DNA of 33,430 nucleotides from Candidatus Rifleibacteriota bacterium (GTDB taxonomy: Bacteria > Vulcanimicrobiota > Xenobia > Xenobiales > Xenobiaceae). The notes under the pieces were generated by a model, which worked only from the letters and a program-made list of their open reading frames with translations, was not told the DNA's origin and searched no databases. Positions 31,690-33,430 of this stretch are shown in pieces. The position numbers and the translations under genes were made by a program. The stretch spans positions 1 through 33,430 of the forward strand of contig CAAGRW010000122.1 in NCBI GenBank assembly GCA_900772775.1. Direction: 5' to 3'. How positions within the stretch are numbered: the first letter of the stretch is position 1; every line of letters begins with the position of its first letter.

Positions 31690-33430
31690 GTGGAAAATCA
31701 GAATAGCCCTCAACAACAAGCAGCCGATCTTCGCATGATGTTGGATAATGAGCCTCCCAAGCAACGCTCCTCGCGTCGCAGCTCCAGAGGGACAACCCTA
31801 AGCGATATAGACACCATGTCTTACGATGAATTGGTAGCCTATATTTCTGATTCCAATTCTGATTTTGCCGATGAAGCTACCGATTTCGATGCTCAGAACA
31901 GCCTTTATGGTTCAAACGGTAGCAATAATTCCGGTGTTCGTTCCTCGCGAAATACCTCGTTTTCTTCGGGAGATTCTACTCCTAAAAGCTTAGCCGATGA
32001 ATTACGCGAAGAGGAAGAACGAGCCAAACGAGCAGTACCCTATTCTTTTGCTTCTCTAGGCAAGAAGCAACCTGCCGACAGTTCCAAAGACCAAGCTGCT
32101 GAGCCTTGGTCGGAAAAATCCACCTACGACGGAAGTGACAATTTTGCTGATTCGCGTAAAGCCGCTTTATCTGCTTTGCGAACTACCACTCCCGATCCCC
32201 AAGAATACCCTGAAGCAGAATCCACTATAAATGGCAGTAATTTTGATGCCGAAGGCTATGATTCTGAGGGTTTTGATGCCGAAGGTTTCGACCGCGATGG
32301 CTTTGATCGCGATGGCTTTGATAGAGACAATTACGATCGCGAAGGTTACGACTGGGAAGGATACGATTGCGAAGGTTTCGATCGCAATGGCTTTGATCGC
32401 GATGGCTTCGATAGAGACAATTACGATCGTGAAGGTTACGACTGGGAAGGCTTTAATTGCGAAGGTTTTGACCGCGACGGCTTCGATCGCGATGGCTTCG
32501 ACAGAGACAATTACGACCGCGAAGGCTACGACTGGGAAGGGTACAACCAATATGGTTTAGATCGTGAAGGCTTCGACCGCAATGGTTTTGATTCTGAAGG
32601 TTACGACCGAGAAGGTTTCAATAACGAAGGCTTTGATCGCGAAGGCTTCGACCATGACGGTTTTGATCAATATAATTATGATCGCGAAGGCTACGACTGG
32701 GAAGGGTACGATTGCGAAGGCTACGATTACGGCGGTTTTGATCGAGAAGGATACGATAAAGAAGGTTATACCCGCCAAGATTGGGAAGCTGCTGGCTATA
32801 AATTCGGTCCGCGCGGTGAGTTTATTTTGTCAGAAAATGAGCAAGCCGATTCGGAAGCAGATTTAAGCGAACCTATTCCAGAAGAAGATCAGCCTAATCA
32901 AGCTAATGAGCCAGTAGTCAATGAGTCTCCTGAAGCTTCCAAGTTGGAAATTGCTCAAGACCAAATTTCTCCTTCTCAAGATGAAGCAAACGAAGCGGAA
33001 GCATCTGAAAAAGAAGAAGAGCTGCCCGAGTATAATTTTGCTGCGACGCCGACTGTAGCCCAAAGTAAAGCAAAATCTACAACTGCACCCGAGCATATCG
33101 AGCAAGAAAATATCAACATAGACGACGCTGCAGCATACGATTCGGAAGAGCATACAACAGAATTATCAACTGAAAACGACGCTCCTCAACAGGCAATTGC
33201 TGCACACGAATTGTCGCAAGACCAAGATTCACAACAATATGAGCAAGATTACGCTCACCAAGATGACCTGCCTCAAGACGACGAGTCGCAACCATATGAG
33301 CAAGAGTACGACGCTCACGAAGATTTAGCTCATGATGACGAGCAACCGCCTTACGAGCAAGAGTACGACGCTCACGAAGATTTAGCTCATGATGACGAGC
33401 AACAGCCTTACGAGCAAGAGTACGACGCTC
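31690..33430 (+). CDS. large acidic repeat protein (aromatic-acidic pentapeptide array), 3' end off window
   Basis: Not a family I can name. At least 580 residues from a GTG at 31690 (AGGT ten bases upstream; an ATG at 31735 or 31738 is an alternative without a Shine-Dalgarno). Residues 1-180 are Ser/Arg/Asp/Glu-rich and disordered-looking (SSRRSSRGTTLSDID near the start; ELREEEERAKRA). Residues about 185-359 are 35 uninterrupted pentapeptides of the form [FY]-D-x-[ED]-G, mostly FDRDG, YDREG, YDWEG; then YTRQDWEAAGYKFGPRGEF. The rest is very acidic, Gln/Glu/Asp/Ala-rich, and ends in 19-residue repeats (YEQEYDAHEDLAHDDEQPP) that continue past the edge. No signal peptide or membrane helix seen. 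The DxDG spacing recalls calcium-binding loops. It follows the two-FHA gene on the same strand. Confidence 0.8.
   Translation, partial: MENQNSPQQQAADLRMMLDNEPPKQRSSRRSSRGTTLSDIDTMSYDELVAYISDSNSDFADEATDFDAQNSLYGSNGSNNSGVRSSRNTSFSSGDSTPKSLADELREEEERAKRAVPYSFASLGKKQPADSSKDQAAEPWSEKSTYDGSDNFADSRKAALSALRTTTPDPQEYPEAESTINGSNFDAEGYDSEGFDAEGFDRDGFDRDGFDRDNYDREGYDWEGYDCEGFDRNGFDRDGFDRDNYDREGYDWEGFNCEGFDRDGFDRDGFDRDNYDREGYDWEGYNQYGLDREGFDRNGFDSEGYDREGFNNEGFDREGFDHDGFDQYNYDREGYDWEGYDCEGYDYGGFDREGYDKEGYTRQDWEAAGYKFGPRGEFILSENEQADSEADLSEPIPEEDQPNQANEPVVNESPEASKLEIAQDQISPSQDEANEAEASEKEEELPEYNFAATPTVAQSKAKSTTAPEHIEQENINIDDAAAYDSEEHTTELSTENDAPQQAIAAHELSQDQDSQQYEQDYAHQDDLPQDDESQPYEQEYDAHEDLAHDDEQPPYEQEYDAHEDLAHDDEQQPYEQEYDA
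32242..32766 (+). repeat. 35 tandem 15-bp units (pentapeptide array) with 90-bp higher-order copies
   Basis: 525 bp = 35 pentapeptide units. Within it a 30-residue (90-bp) super-unit recurs: 32287-32376, 32377-32466, 32467-32556 in tandem, and again at 32632-32721, each of the form FDRDG FDRDG FDRDN YDREG YDWEG YDCEG with few changes. The cysteine recurs at the same place in three of four copies. Synonymous differences between copies show it is not a very recent duplication. Confidence 0.88.
33238..33430 (+). repeat. 57-bp tandem repeats at the window end
   Basis: 19-residue units begin at 33238 (diverged), 33295, 33352 and 33409 (cut). The units at 33295 and 33352 are identical except in one codon (CCG against CAG). 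The array continues beyond the window. Confidence 0.85.

Noticed and set aside
32167..32778. Hydrophobic minus-strand ORFs over the pentapeptide array
   Set aside because: Ile/Val/Ala-rich translation is what antisense Asp/Phe/Tyr codon repeats give; no start signals.

Overview
This window looks like bacterial chromosome of moderate G+C content. Most genes lie on the minus strand, and there are no phage, IS, CRISPR, rRNA or tRNA signatures that I could find. Several features point to a Gram-positive-like or deep Terrabacteria-type lineage rather than a proteobacterium: the partial sigma factor closely resembles sporulation/stationary-phase SigH; cysS, rlmB and sigH stand in the order familiar from Bacillota (without the usual mrnC and yacP); an FHA gene, an FtsW/RodA gene and a class B PBP gene stand together as in Actinobacteria; and HflX carries a long N-terminal domain of the kind I recall from Clostridia. 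Four PilT-type ATPases imply type IV pili. I cannot name the species; an uncultured phylum is quite possible.

Layout. Positions 1-10018 (minus strand, read right to left): canonical pilT, a catalytically degenerate pilT paralog, serS, a YrdC/YciO-family gene, an S8 (subtilisin) protease without a visible signal peptide, cysS, rlmB and sigH (cut by the left edge). Positions 10187-14577 are accessory-looking: an unrecognised HEAT-like gene on the plus strand, then two paralogous helical-protein genes (one with an N-terminal zinc ribbon) flanking a coiled-coil plus Ala/Gly-rich protein. Positions 14682-18680: a CPA2 (Kef-type) antiporter with an RCK-Usp regulator, then serC. Positions 18861-24894 form one tight minus-strand run, in transcription order pilT, pilT, FHA (FhaB-like), FtsW/RodA and class B PBP, which joins pilus-type ATPases to the elongation/division synthase. 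Positions 25169-29753: lgt, infA, a dicarboxylate/amino-acid:cation symporter and hflX. Positions 30019-33430 (plus strand): a two-FHA protein with a Pro/Gln-rich tail ending in thirteen hexapeptide repeats, then a large acidic protein built on 35 aromatic-acidic pentapeptides plus a second, 19-residue repeat family that runs off the right edge.

Transcription units are unusually well delimited: I could place about a dozen intrinsic-terminator-like hairpins, two of them bidirectional and one buried in the coding end of a convergent gene. Many start codons are GTG or TTG with good Shine-Dalgarno sequences, and several starts are moved downstream of the longest ORF for this reason.

The best candidates for something undescribed are the helical-paralog/coiled-coil cluster (11357-14577), the degenerate PilT paralog, and the FHA plus pentapeptide-repeat protein pair at the right end.
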